A stretch of DNA of 64,000 nt. It comes from Pseudomonas sp. UFMG81. GTDB taxonomy: Bacteria; Pseudomonadota; Gammaproteobacteria; Pseudomonadales; Pseudomonadaceae. The translations under genes and the position numbers were made by a program. The notes under the pieces were generated by a model. The model did not search any database. It saw nothing but the letters and a program-made list of their open reading frames with translations, and was not told the origin of the DNA. Below, piece by piece: positions 43,332 through 51,941 of the stretch. The first letter of the stretch is position 1. Each line of letters starts with the position of its first letter. Location of the stretch: contig NZ_JACAFQ010000016.1 in NCBI RefSeq assembly GCF_015354575.1, positions 42,348 through 106,347 on the forward strand, written 5' to 3'.

Positions 43332-44939
43332 TTAGTGGCGGAAGTGGCGCATGCCGGTGAACACCATCGCGATACCGGCCTCGTCGGCAGCGGCGATGAC
43401 TTCGGCATCACGCATCGAGCCACCCGGCTGGATAACCGCGCTGATACCCACTTTAGCCGCGTTGTCGATGCCGTCACGGAACGGGAAGAACGCATCCGAG
43501 GCCATGACTGCGCCCTGTACCTGCAGGCCAGCATGCTCGGCCTTGATGGCAGCAATGCGCGCGGAGTTGACGCGGCTCATCTGGCCGGCGCCGACACCGA
43601 TGGTCTGGCGCTGCTTGGCGTAGACGATGGCGTTGGACTTGACGAACTTGGCCACTTTCCAGGCGAACACCAGGTCGTGGATTTCCTGCTCGGTCGGCGC
43701 GCGCTTGGTGACGATCTTCAGGTCATCGGCGGTGATCATGCCGATATCGCGGCTCTGCACCAGCAGGCCACCGTTGACACGCTTGAAGTCCCAACCGGCG
43801 GTGCGCTCGGCTGGCCACTCGCCGCACTCCAGCAGACGCACGTTCTGCTTGGCGGCCACGACGTCGCGGGCAGCCTGGGAGATTTTCGGGGCGATGATCA
43901 CTTCGACGAACTGGCGGTCGACGATGGCTTGTGCGGTCTCGCCATCCAGCTCGCGGTTGAAGGCGATGATGCCGCCGAAGGCGGATTCGGTGTCGGTGGC
44001 GTAGGCCAGGTCGTAAGCCTTGCGGATGCCGCCTTCATCTTCCGGTACAACTGCGACGCCGCATGGGTTGGCGTGCTTGACGATGACGCAGGCCGGCTTG
44101 ACGAAGCTCTTCACGCACTCCAGCGCGGCGTCGGTGTCGGCCACGTTGTTGAACGACAGCTCCTTGCCCTGCAGCTGAATGGCGGTGGAGATGCTGGCTT
44201 CGCCTTTCTTGGCTTCCACGTAGAACGCCGCGCTCTGGTGCGGGTTCTCGCCGTAGCGCATTTCCTGGGCCTTGACGAACTGGCTGTTGAAGGTGCGCGG
44301 GAACTCGCTGCGGTCTTCGGTGGACAGGGTGTCCTTGGCCTGGTCGATGGTGCCCATGTAGTTGGCGATCATGCCGTCGTAGGCGGCGGTGTGCTCGAAC
44401 GCCTTGAGCATCAGGTCGAAGCGCTGGGCATAGGTCAGGCCGCCGGCCTTGAGGCCTTCGACGATGCCGGCGTAGTCGCTGGCGTTGACCACGATGGCCA
44501 CGTCTTTATGGTTTTTCGCTGCCGAACGGACCATGGTCGGGCCGCCGATGTCGATGTTCTCGATGGCGGTCGGCAGGTCGCAGCCTGGCTTGCTGATGGT
44601 GGCTTCGAACGGGTACAGGTTGACCGCGACCAGGTCGATCGGCTTGATGCCGTGCTCGTTCATGATGGCGTCGTCGGTACCACGACGGCCGAGAATGCCG
44701 CCGTGGATCTTCGGGTGCAGGGTCTTGACCCGGCCGTCCATCATTTCGGCGAAGCCGGTGTAGTCGGCCACTTCCACCGCGTTTACGCCGTTGTCCTTGA
44801 GCAGCTTGTAGGTGCCGCCGGTGGACAGGATCTCGACACCGAGCTGCTGCAGCTCACGGGCAAACTCGAGGATCCCGGTCTTGTCGGAGACGCTGATCAA
44901 AGCGCGGCGGATCGGCAGGCGGGTAGTCTGGTCGGTCAT
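43332..44939 (-). CDS. purH: Bifunctional AICAR formyltransferase / IMP cyclohydrolase PurH
   Basis: 535 aa. The N-terminal cyclohydrolase domain begins RRALISVSDKTGILEFARELQ (read in two parts) and includes GRVKTLHPKIHGGILGRRG. The C-terminal formyltransferase contains KHANPCGVAV and the AMASDAFFPFRDG-like end. It catalyses the last two steps to IMP. The ATG at 44939 (MTDQTTRLP) is favoured over 44951, with GGA 7 nt upstream. Confidence 0.95.
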   Translation of the reverse strand: MTDQTTRLPIRRALISVSDKTGILEFARELQQLGVEILSTGGTYKLLKDNGVNAVEVADYTGFAEMMDGRVKTLHPKIHGGILGRRGTDDAIMNEHGIKPIDLVAVNLYPFEATISKPGCDLPTAIENIDIGGPTMVRSAAKNHKDVAIVVNASDYAGIVEGLKAGGLTYAQRFDLMLKAFEHTAAYDGMIANYMGTIDQAKDTLSTEDRSEFPRTFNSQFVKAQEMRYGENPHQSAAFYVEAKKGEASISTAIQLQGKELSFNNVADTDAALECVKSFVKPACVIVKHANPCGVAVVPEDEGGIRKAYDLAYATDTESAFGGIIAFNRELDGETAQAIVDRQFVEVIIAPKISQAARDVVAAKQNVRLLECGEWPAERTAGWDFKRVNGGLLVQSRDIGMITADDLKIVTKRAPTEQEIHDLVFAWKVAKFVKSNAIVYAKQRQTIGVGAGQMSRVNSARIAAIKAEHAGLQVQGAVMASDAFFPFRDGIDNAAKVGISAVIQPGGSMRDAEVIAAADEAGIAMVFTGMRHFRH

Positions 44940-44965
44940 TTCAGATTCCATAACGCGGTGAAGTC

Positions 44966-44998
44966 AAAAAAAGGCGCCTCTTTGCATGAGCGCCTTTT
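44966..44998 (-). terminator. Terminator after fis
   Basis: AAAAGGCGC / GCGCCTTTT stem with a T-tract on the minus strand, 18 nt beyond the fis stop. It separates the dusB-fis unit from purH. Confidence 0.85.
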
Positions 44999-45015
44999 CT
45001 GTATGGGGTTCTGGC

Positions 45016-45336
45016 TTACAACAGATCGTACTGCTTGAGCTTCTTGCGCAGCGTGCCTCGGTTGAGCCCGAGCATCTCGCTGGCCTTGGTCTGGTTGCCC
45101 TTGACGTAGTTCATCACGCATTCGAGCAGGGGCGCCTCGACTTCGGAGAGCACCAGGTTGTACACGTCCGTGACGGTAGCGCCTTCCAGGTGGGCGAAGT
45201 AGTTGTGCAGCGCCTTCTCGACGCTGTCGCGGAGCGTTTGGCCCTCCTCGCTCGGCGTGTTCAGGTGCTGCTTGAGGTTGGCGTTGTCGCTCACGGGCGT
45301 TGTTCCACTCACTAATGTCTCGGTCATCATCGTCAT
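45016..45336 (-). CDS. fis: Nucleoid-associated protein Fis
   Basis: 106 aa. The C-terminal helix-turn-helix (GNQTKASEMLGLNRGTLRKK) and the preceding LSEVEAPLLECVMNYVKG helix are almost the same as enteric Fis. The ATG at 45336 overlaps the dusB stop by 4 nt, the conserved dusB-fis operon arrangement. Fis bends DNA and controls rRNA and growth-phase genes. Confidence 0.95.
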   Translation of the reverse strand: MTMMTETLVSGTTPVSDNANLKQHLNTPSEEGQTLRDSVEKALHNYFAHLEGATVTDVYNLVLSEVEAPLLECVMNYVKGNQTKASEMLGLNRGTLRKKLKQYDLL

Positions 45337-46346
45337 GCGGCCACCCCTTGTTCGTCCTCTGTCCCAAGGCTCTGTCGACGTTCGGCGAAAAACGCCTGAA
45401 CGTTGGCGCACTGCGCTTGTGTGTCTTGCAACGCGTTGAACTGGCTGCGGAACTCCTTGCCGCCAGGTCGGGTCGCCAGGTACCAGCCAACGTGCTTGCG
45501 GGCGATCCGCACACCCATCACATCGCCATAGAAGGCATGCAACGCGGCCAGGTGTTCCAGCAGAATGCGTTCCACTTCGTCCAGCGCCGGGGCAGGCAGC
45601 TGCTCGCCCGTACGCAGGTAATGCTCGATCTCGCGGAAAATCCACGGCCGCCCCTGGGCGGCACGGCCGATCAACAGGCCGTCGACCCCGGTGGCGTCCA
45701 GCACCGCCCGGGCCTTTTGTGGCGAGGTGATATCGCCGTTGGCGAATACCGGGATCGACACCGCCTGCTTGATCGCGGCGATGGTGTCGTACTCGGCGTC
45801 ACCGGTGTACAGGTCGGCGCGGGTGCGGCCATGCACCGCCAGCGCCTGGATGCCGGCCTGTTCGGCGATCTTCGCCACGTTCAGGCCGTTCTTGTTCGCC
45901 CGGTCCCAGCCAGTGCGGATCTTTAGAGTGACCGGCACATCGACCGCGCCGACCACGGCGTGGAGGATCTCGCTGACCAGGGCTTCGTCTTTCAATAAAG
46001 CAGAGCCGGCGGCCTTGTTGCAGACTTTTTTCGCCGGACAGCCCATGTTGATGTCGATGATCTGGGCGCCCGCCTCGACGTTCGCCCGTGCCGCTTCGGC
46101 CATCATCTGCGCGTCGCCGCCGGCGATCTGCACCGAGCGGGGCTCGGGGTCGCCTTCGTGGATGCGGCGCAGGCTCGACTTGCGGCTGTTCCACAGGCGC
46201 ATGTCGCTGCTGACCATCTCCGACACCACCATGCCCGCCCCCAGGCGTTTGCACAGCGTGCGGAAGGGCTGGTCCGTGACCCCGGCCATGGGCGCGAGGA
46301 TCAGGTTGTTGTGCAGTGTGTAAGGGCCGATGCGTACCGCCGACAT
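45333..46346 (-). CDS. dusB: tRNA-dihydrouridine synthase DusB
   Basis: 337 aa TIM-barrel flavoenzyme. APMAGVTDQPFRTLCKRLGAG, INMGCPAKKVCNKAAGSALL (with the catalytic Cys) and VHGRTRADLYTGDAEYDTI are Dus signatures. It reduces U17 in tRNA. First gene of the dusB-fis operon. Confidence 0.95.
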   Translation of the reverse strand: MSAVRIGPYTLHNNLILAPMAGVTDQPFRTLCKRLGAGMVVSEMVSSDMRLWNSRKSSLRRIHEGDPEPRSVQIAGGDAQMMAEAARANVEAGAQIIDINMGCPAKKVCNKAAGSALLKDEALVSEILHAVVGAVDVPVTLKIRTGWDRANKNGLNVAKIAEQAGIQALAVHGRTRADLYTGDAEYDTIAAIKQAVSIPVFANGDITSPQKARAVLDATGVDGLLIGRAAQGRPWIFREIEHYLRTGEQLPAPALDEVERILLEHLAALHAFYGDVMGVRIARKHVGWYLATRPGGKEFRSQFNALQDTQAQCANVQAFFAERRQSLGTEDEQGVAA

Positions 46347-46489
46347 AGGTGTTCCCTGTTGTGGGGCCGGATCATGGGAGTTCGAAAAAGGGATGGCATG
46401 ATACCCGCTCTCGATGACCGGATAAAGATGAATCTGGATAAAATCTGAACAGTTGCGGCGTTATGCCCGGGGGTTCGCAACAACGGGTT

Positions 46490-46509
46490 GGCGCCGGTGA
46501 ACCGGCGCC
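46490..46509. other. Hairpin downstream of the DUF3426 gene
   Basis: Perfect GGCGCCGGT / ACCGGCGCC stem with a 2-nt loop just beyond the DUF3426 stop on the minus strand, but without a T-tract. Confidence 0.4.
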
Positions 46510-46522
46510 TGGCGGGCGTGGA

Positions 46523-47851
46523 TCACTCCGGTGAGCGGAAGCTCAGGCTGTAGTTCACTGCCTTTGGCCCCGGGTCGAGGATATCCAGGGCGATGTGGAT
46601 CGGGGTCTGGCTGGGCATCTCGCCACGCCCGGCCAGCTCGCCCGAGAGGTACTCGCTGGGTTTGAAGCGGCGGCTGGCGATCAGTTGGCCATTGAGGTCG
46701 GCGAAGCGCAGCTCCAGCAGCGGGAACGGCTGGGCGAAGGGGGCGCGGTTGTAGATGATCGCATCGACGATCAGCGCGCCCTTGAAGTCCGGGTGGCTGC
46801 GCACCACCAGGTTGCTGCTCTTGATCCGCGAGATGTCGACGCGGGTCGGCACCTCGCAGCCGATCATCGGGCACACCTGCTGGAACCACGGGCGGTACTG
46901 GTCCTGGCGGGCCATCTCGTCGAAGTGGTACCACACGTACTGGAAGGCCAGCAGGCCGGCGGCCAGCAGCGTCAGCAAGCCCCACAGCAGGCGCTTGCCC
47001 CAGTTTGGCGCGGGTTTCTCCCAGCCCAGTTGCAGCGGGTCGTCGACCACGTCGACCAGCGGTTCCTTGCGCGAGCGTTCCGGCTTGAGCGCCAGGGCCG
47101 GCTCCAGGCGCGGCTCGACATGTTCGTCGGGTTCATCGTCATCGCGCGCCGACAAGCGTTCGCTGCGCACTTCGTCGTCCAGCGCCGACAAGCCTTGCTC
47201 CGGGACCGGCTCGTCACGGCTGGAGAACTGCTCGAGGGGGGCGTCGACGTGCACGGCGAGCGGTTGAGGGTGCCCTGTTGGCTCGTCATCCAGGTCCAGG
47301 TCGGCGCTGCCCAGCGTGGGCTCGGTGCGCTCGTCGGCCAAGGGCTCAAGCTCCAGCGGTTGCTGTTCGACCAGCACGGGCGCCGCTTCGGGCTCCAGCT
47401 CAGGCACGGGGCGTTCGTCGGTGGCCGTGCCGAACAGTTCGTCGGCAGGTTCGTCGCCGGCCGCGTCGTCGCGACGGGCATGCAGCGCGGCTTTGGCGTC
47501 GGTCTTGCGGCGGTCGCCGGGGCTGCGCCGTTCCAGGCGTGCGAGCTCCTGGTCGAGGTCCAGTGCGTCCAGCTCGCCTGCGGTCACCGCCCAACTGTCT
47601 TCAGCCGGTGTCAGGGGTTCGACCAGTGGCTGAGCGGCAGGGGGCGGTGAGGCGACGGGTTCGGGCGCTGCTGGTGGGGCTGCCGGCTCGTCGCTGGCCG
47701 CACGGGTCTGCTCCAGCAGTTGCTTGGCCGCATTGAACACCTGCAGGCAATGGCCGCAGCGCACCACGCCACGCGCCACACTCAACTGGTGGTGGGTGAC
47801 GCGAAAGCTGGTCTGGCAATGCGGGCACTGGGTGACGAAACTGTCGGTCAT
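46523..47851 (-). CDS. DUF3426 zinc-ribbon membrane protein
   Basis: 442 aa. The N-terminal MJ0042-type zinc ribbon has two CxxC pairs (CPHCQTSF and CGHCLQVF). A long acidic, Pro/Glu-rich low-complexity region (~60-280) leads to one transmembrane helix (~295-315, LLWGLLTLLAAGLLAFQYVW) and a C-terminal DUF3426 beta domain ending SLSFRSPE. Function unknown; the gene regularly accompanies prmA and dusB-fis in pseudomonads. Located just downstream of prmA. Confidence 0.85.
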   Translation of the reverse strand: MTDSFVTQCPHCQTSFRVTHHQLSVARGVVRCGHCLQVFNAAKQLLEQTRAASDEPAAPPAAPEPVASPPPAAQPLVEPLTPAEDSWAVTAGELDALDLDQELARLERRSPGDRRKTDAKAALHARRDDAAGDEPADELFGTATDERPVPELEPEAAPVLVEQQPLELEPLADERTEPTLGSADLDLDDEPTGHPQPLAVHVDAPLEQFSSRDEPVPEQGLSALDDEVRSERLSARDDDEPDEHVEPRLEPALALKPERSRKEPLVDVVDDPLQLGWEKPAPNWGKRLLWGLLTLLAAGLLAFQYVWYHFDEMARQDQYRPWFQQVCPMIGCEVPTRVDISRIKSSNLVVRSHPDFKGALIVDAIIYNRAPFAQPFPLLELRFADLNGQLIASRRFKPSEYLSGELAGRGEMPSQTPIHIALDILDPGPKAVNYSLSFRSPE

Positions 47852-47893
47852 GCGGCGGTCCGGGAGCTGTGCAGGTGTTGAGTCTAGGCGCGC

Positions 47894-48772
47894 TTAGCGG
47901 CGGCGACCACTGATTCGTACCCAGCCGTCACGCACGACGATCGGGTCGAGGTCGAAGTCGGCAGCGTAGGCGGCGGCCACTTCCTCGCCCTGTTCGGCGA
48001 GGATGCCCGACAGCGCCAGCAGGCCACCGGGGCGCACCAGGCCAGACAGTTGTGGCGCCAGCGCTACCAGCGGGCCGGCCAGGATATTGGCGACCAGCAC
48101 GTCGGCCTGCATGGCCGGCATGTGCTCGGGCAGGTAGAGGGCGAACGTGGCGTCGGCGATACCGTTGCGCTGTGCGTTGTCGCGGGAGGCTTCCAGCGCC
48201 TGCACGTCGATGTCGGTGCCGATCGCTTCACGGGCGCCCAGCAGCAGCGCGGCGATGGCGAGGATGCCCGAGCCGCAGCCGAAGTCCAGCACCTGAGTGC
48301 CGGTGAGCTGTTGGCCGTCGAGCCATTCCAGGCACAGCGCGGTGGTGGGGTGGGTGCCGGTGCCGAAGGCCAGGCCCGGGTCGAGCAGCAGGTTGACCGC
48401 GTCCTTTTCCGGGGCCTCGTGCCAGCTCGGGACGATCCACAGGCGCTGGCCGAAGCGCATCGGCTGGAAACCGTCCATCCAGCTGCGCTCCCAGTCCTGG
48501 TCCTCGATCACCTCGGCCTCGTGCTCAGGCAGTTCGTTGCCGGTGAGCAGGGTCAGGTGGGCGAACACCGCGTCGGGCTGGGTGTCGGCCTCGAACAAGG
48601 CCAGCAGGTGGGTGTGCGACCACAGCGGGGTGGTGTTGAGGTCCGGTTCGAAGATCGGCTGGTCTTCGGCGTCCATGAAGGTCACCGAGACAGCGCCCAC
48701 TTCCAGCAGGGCATCTTCGTAGGTTTCGGCTTGTTCCGGGCTGATGGCCAGGCGTACTTGCAGCCAGGGCAT
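47894..48772 (-). CDS. prmA: Ribosomal protein L11 methyltransferase PrmA
   Basis: 292 aa. The N-terminal L11-binding domain is followed by the class I methyltransferase motif VLDFGCGSGILAIAALLLGA, the acidic TDIDVQALEASRDNAQRN, and NILAGPLVALAP. PrmA trimethylates L11 at its N-terminus and lysines. ATG at 48772, with the repeat island immediately upstream. Confidence 0.95.
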   Translation of the reverse strand: MPWLQVRLAISPEQAETYEDALLEVGAVSVTFMDAEDQPIFEPDLNTTPLWSHTHLLALFEADTQPDAVFAHLTLLTGNELPEHEAEVIEDQDWERSWMDGFQPMRFGQRLWIVPSWHEAPEKDAVNLLLDPGLAFGTGTHPTTALCLEWLDGQQLTGTQVLDFGCGSGILAIAALLLGAREAIGTDIDVQALEASRDNAQRNGIADATFALYLPEHMPAMQADVLVANILAGPLVALAPQLSGLVRPGGLLALSGILAEQGEEVAAAYAADFDLDPIVVRDGWVRISGRRR

Positions 48773-48952
48773 GGCGGGCACCTTTGGTAAATCGACAGGG
48801 GCAGCCCGAGGCTGCGCGAAAGGGCGCCAGTTTACGTCAGGCGGGCGGTAAAAGGGAGACGGGTGGCGAGAGTATGGCTCCAGCAATAGATACTGGTGTG
48901 TGGTTGCCGTTGCTCGCTAGGGTGGAGGCTTGCTCTGTCTTCCTGATGACGT

Positions 48953-49064
48953 GCTTATTTGCTTATTTGCTTATTTGCTTATTTGCTTATTTGGTTATTT
49001 GGTTATTTGGTTATTTGGTTATTTGGTTATTTGGTTATTTGGTTATTTGGTTATTTGGTTATTT
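48953..49064. repeat. 8-bp tandem repeat array, 14 units
   Basis: Five GCTTATTT units (48953-48992) then nine GGTTATTT units (48993-49064), all perfect. Since 8 is not a multiple of 3, every plus-strand frame through the array reads the same open hydrophobic octapeptide cycle. It begins ~180 bp upstream of prmA, in the divergent direction. Confidence 0.95.
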
Positions 49065-49092
49065 GGTTGTGAGGGGTGTGAGGGGTGTGAGC

Positions 49093-49345
49093 ATATCCAT
49101 TTGCTTTGTTGACGCTTATTCACCTTTCCGCCCTTACGGCGGGTAACTTTTTGAAGGATCAAAAAGTTACCAAAAAATCCTCGCTCCATTCATACGGCCC
49201 CTGCGCTTCGCTCCGGGGTTCCCTCACTCCGGTCTTGCTCCCGGGAGTACGCACCGAAGGGCCATCCATGGCCCATCGGTGCTCGACGGGCATCCATGCC
49301 CGTCGCCTCCCTCCGCAAGCCCTCCGATCGGCCTCCTGAAGTCGC
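49093..49345. repeat. Left arm of a ~255-bp inverted repeat, structured
   Basis: Runs of hairpins: CCGCC/GGCGG (49128-49142), a perfect 13-bp GGTAACTTTTTGA/TCAAAAAGTTACC (49142-49171), GGGCCAT/ATGGCCC (49259-49274) and CGACGGGCAT/ATGCCCGTCG (49284-49305). It is inverted relative to 49646-49900. A plus-strand ORF (49106-49339) has no ribosome binding site and is not called. Confidence 0.8.
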
Positions 49346-49414
49346 GAAGTTAGGGGCGGCGCCTATATTGGCGCAGCTGTCGCTAGTTGATTATTTTGTT
49401 GAACTTCAAATTGC

Positions 49415-49514
49415 AATCGCTGGCAAGCCGCAGCGGCGAACCGCAGCTCCCACAGGTACTGCGCTGAACTCGAAATTTTCGCGGTAACTGTGGGAGCCGG
49501 CTTGCCGGCGATGA
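49415..49514. repeat. REP doublet with a nested extra hairpin
   Basis: GCTGGCAAGCC plus the insert CGCAGCGGCGAACCGC plus AGCTCCCACAGG, then the complementary CTGTGGGAGCCGGCTTGCC. The same insert sits in the left arm at 21333-21348. Confidence 0.8.
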
Positions 49515-49557
49515 GGCCATTCCAAACAGCACATCAATAACGATTGAACACTCGCTG

Positions 49558-49611
49558 CCCTTGCCCTTGCCCTTGCCCTTGCCCTTGCCCTTGCCCTTGC
49601 TCTTGCTCTTG
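49558..49611. repeat. 6-bp tandem repeat array
   Basis: Seven CCCTTG units followed by two CTCTTG units. Read on the minus strand it would give an Ala-Arg dipeptide run, but no credible gene is attached. Confidence 0.9.
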
Positions 49612-49645
49612 CTTCTAAGCGCGCGATAGTCCAGTCACCGCCAAA

Positions 49646-49900
49646 CGCGACTTCAGGAGGCCGAACGTAGGACTTGCGGAGCGGGGCGATGGGCATGGAT
49701 GCCCATCGAGCACCGATGGGCCATGGATGGCCCTTCGGTGCGTCCACGCGGGAGCAAGGCCGGAGTGAGGGAACCCCGGAGCGAAGCGTAGGGGCCGTAT
49801 GAATGGAGCAAGCGGTTTTTGCCTTCTTTTGCCCGCGTGCAAAAGAAGGTCGCCGTAAAGGCGAAAAGGTGAGTCAGCGTCGCTATCGCCAATGGATATT
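49646..49900. repeat. Right arm of the inverted repeat, structured
   Basis: Complement of the 49093 arm with hairpins at the same positions: CGATGGGCAT/ATGCCCATCG (49687-49708), GGGCCAT/ATGGCCC (49718-49733), CCTTCTTTTGC/GCAAAAGAAGG (49822-49849) and TCGCC/GGCGA (49850-49864). Several differences from the left arm are compensatory (see findings). Confidence 0.8.
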
Positions 49901-49958
49901 CACCCAATACCAATACCCACACGCTAAAAGTCGACCTCGACCTCGACCTCGCCCCCAT

Positions 49959-49987
49959 AAAAAAACCCCGGCACGGGCCGGGGTTTT
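49959..49987 (-). terminator. Terminator of accBC
   Basis: CCCCGGC / GCCGGGG stem with A/T-rich flanks giving a T7 run on the minus strand, 22 nt after the accC stop. Three CTCGAC repeats (around 49931-49950) lie just beyond. Confidence 0.85.
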
Positions 49988-50008
49988 CAATACATCACGC
50001 TAACGCGA

Positions 50009-51364
50009 TCACTCCTGGTTGGCCAGTTTGTGCTCGAGGTAGTGGATGTTGACGCCGCCTTTGCAGAAACCTTCATCACGCACCAGGTCGCGGTGCAGCG
50101 GGATGTTGGTCTTGATGCCGTCGACGACGATCTCGTCGAGGGCATTGCGCATGCGCGCCATGGCTTCGTCGCGGTCCTTGCCGTAGGTGATCAGCTTGCC
50201 GATCAGCGAGTCGTAGTTCGGTGGCACCGAATAACCGCTGTACAGGTGCGAATCGACGCGCACGCCGTTGCCGCCCGGGGCGTGGAAGTGCTTGACCTTG
50301 CCTGGGCTCGGGATGAACTTCTTCGGGTCTTCGGCGTTGATCCGGCACTCCAGCGAGTGACCACGAATCACCACGTCTTCCTGGCGGAACGACAGCTTGT
50401 TGCCAGCGGCGATGCTGAGCATCTCCTTGACGATGTCGATGCCGGTGACCATTTCCGAGACCGGGTGCTCGACCTGGACGCGGGTGTTCATCTCGATGAA
50501 GTAGAAACGGCCGTTCTCGTACAGGAACTCGAAGGTACCGGCACCGCGGTAGCCGATCTCGATGCACGCATCCACGCAGCGCTTGAAGACTTCCTGGCGG
50601 GCCTTCTCGTCGATGCCCGGGGCCGGGGCTTCTTCCAGCACCTTCTGGTGACGGCGCTGCAGCGAGCAGTCGCGGTCGCCCAGGTGCACGGCGTTGCCCT
50701 GGCCGTCGGACAGGACCTGCACTTCCACGTGACGTGGGTTGGTCAGGAACTTCTCGAGATACACCATCGGGTTGCCGAACGCAGCACCGGCTTCGGTGCG
50801 GGTCAGCTTGGCCGATTCGATCAGGTCTTCTTCCTTGTGCACCACGCGCATGCCGCGACCACCACCGCCACCGGCGGCCTTGATGATCACCGGGTAGCCG
50901 ACGTCACGGGCGATTGCCAGGGCGACTTCTTCGTCTTCCGGCAGCGGGCCGTCGGAGCCTGGCACGGTCGGTACGCCCGACTTGATCATCGCGTCCTTGG
51001 CCGACACCTTGTCGCCCATCAGGCGGATGGTGTCGGCTTTAGGGCCGATGAAGATGTAGCCGGAATTTTCCACCTGCTCGGCGAAATCGGCGTTTTCCGC
51101 GAGGAAGCCGTAGCCCGGGTGGATGGCGGTGGCGCCTGTCACTTCGGCGGCGGCGATGATCGCCGGGATGTGCAGGTAGGATTCCTTGGACGATGCAGGG
51201 CCGATGCAGACCGATTCGTCCGCCAGGCCCAGGTGCATCAGTTCACGGTCGGCCGTGGAGTGCACGGCGACGGTCTTGATGCCCAGCTCTTTGCAGGCAC
51301 GCAGGATCCGCAGGGCAATTTCCCCGCGGTTGGCGATCAGAACTTTTTCGAGCTTCCCAGACAT
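50009..51364 (-). CDS. accC: Acetyl-CoA carboxylase, biotin carboxylase subunit AccC
   Basis: 451 aa ATP-grasp enzyme: KVLIANRGEIALRILRACKE, the glycine-rich loop KAAGGGGGRGMRVVH, and EMNTRVQVEHPVSEMVTGID with the catalytic Arg/Glu. It carboxylates the biotin of AccB for fatty-acid synthesis. The ATG at 51364 (MSGKLEKVL) with GGAGAG is preferred to the upstream ATG at 51385, which lies inside accB. Confidence 0.96.
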   Translation of the reverse strand: MSGKLEKVLIANRGEIALRILRACKELGIKTVAVHSTADRELMHLGLADESVCIGPASSKESYLHIPAIIAAAEVTGATAIHPGYGFLAENADFAEQVENSGYIFIGPKADTIRLMGDKVSAKDAMIKSGVPTVPGSDGPLPEDEEVALAIARDVGYPVIIKAAGGGGGRGMRVVHKEEDLIESAKLTRTEAGAAFGNPMVYLEKFLTNPRHVEVQVLSDGQGNAVHLGDRDCSLQRRHQKVLEEAPAPGIDEKARQEVFKRCVDACIEIGYRGAGTFEFLYENGRFYFIEMNTRVQVEHPVSEMVTGIDIVKEMLSIAAGNKLSFRQEDVVIRGHSLECRINAEDPKKFIPSPGKVKHFHAPGGNGVRVDSHLYSGYSVPPNYDSLIGKLITYGKDRDEAMARMRNALDEIVVDGIKTNIPLHRDLVRDEGFCKGGVNIHYLEHKLANQE

Positions 51365-51381
51365 CGTTGGCTCTCCGCGGT

Positions 51382-51843
51382 TCAAACGATGGTGAACAGC
51401 GGCTGGTCGAACTCAACCGGCTGGCCGTCTTCTACCAGGATGGCGTCGATCACACCGCCGATATCGGATTCGATGTGGTTCATCATCTTCATGGCTTCGA
51501 CGATGCACAGGGTGTCGCCTTTCTTCACGGCCTGGCCCACTTCGGCGTAGTTAGGCGAAGTCGGCGATGGTTTGCGGTAGAAGGTGCCGACCATCGGCGA
51601 GCGAACCACGGTGCCTTTGAGGGCTGGGGCGGCAGCAGCGGCTTCGGCGGCCGGGGCGGCAGCAGCGGCAACCGGGGCGGCGACAGGCGCGGCCATCGGA
51701 GCAGGTGCGTAGTACTGTTGAGCGGCCGGGGTCTTGCTGTTACGGCTGATGCGAACGGACTCTTCGCCTTCCTTGATCTCCAGTTCGTCGATGCCGGACT
51801 CTTCCAGCAGTTCGATCAGCTTTTTGACTTTACGGATATCCAT
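51382..51843 (-). CDS. accB: Biotin carboxyl carrier protein AccB
   Basis: 153 aa. N-terminal helix (VKKLIELLEESGIDELEIKE), an Ala/Pro-rich linker (~45-75), and the biotinyl domain with the target lysine in CIVEAMKMMNHIES. Encoded 17 nt upstream of accC. Confidence 0.96.
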   Translation of the reverse strand: MDIRKVKKLIELLEESGIDELEIKEGEESVRISRNSKTPAAQQYYAPAPMAAPVAAPVAAAAAPAAEAAAAAPALKGTVVRSPMVGTFYRKPSPTSPNYAEVGQAVKKGDTLCIVEAMKMMNHIESDIGGVIDAILVEDGQPVEFDQPLFTIV

Positions 51844-51910
51844 TAATCAGCAACTCCCAAGGTTCGGTCGGGGACTTAATTTGAAAACGTGTCGAAAACG
51901 TTTCTTCTGA

Positions 51911-51932
51911 GCCTCGGCCCCAGGGCCAAGGC
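51911..51932. other. Hairpin between aroQ and accB
   Basis: GCCTCGGCCC / GGGCCAAGGC stem with one mismatch and a CA loop. Between the hairpin and accB a CGTTTTC motif occurs twice. It may be a promoter-proximal element of accBC or a weak terminator of aroQ. Confidence 0.4.
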
Positions 51933-51941
51933 TTTGTGTCA

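Noticed and set aside
48784..49146. Hydrophobic ORF across the 8-bp array
   Set aside because: Length and frame depend on repeat copy number; no ribosome binding site.
49106..49339. 77-codon ORF within the left inverted-repeat arm
   Set aside because: The mirror ORF on the other arm reads similarly, but neither has a ribosome binding site and differences track hairpin pairing, not codon positions.
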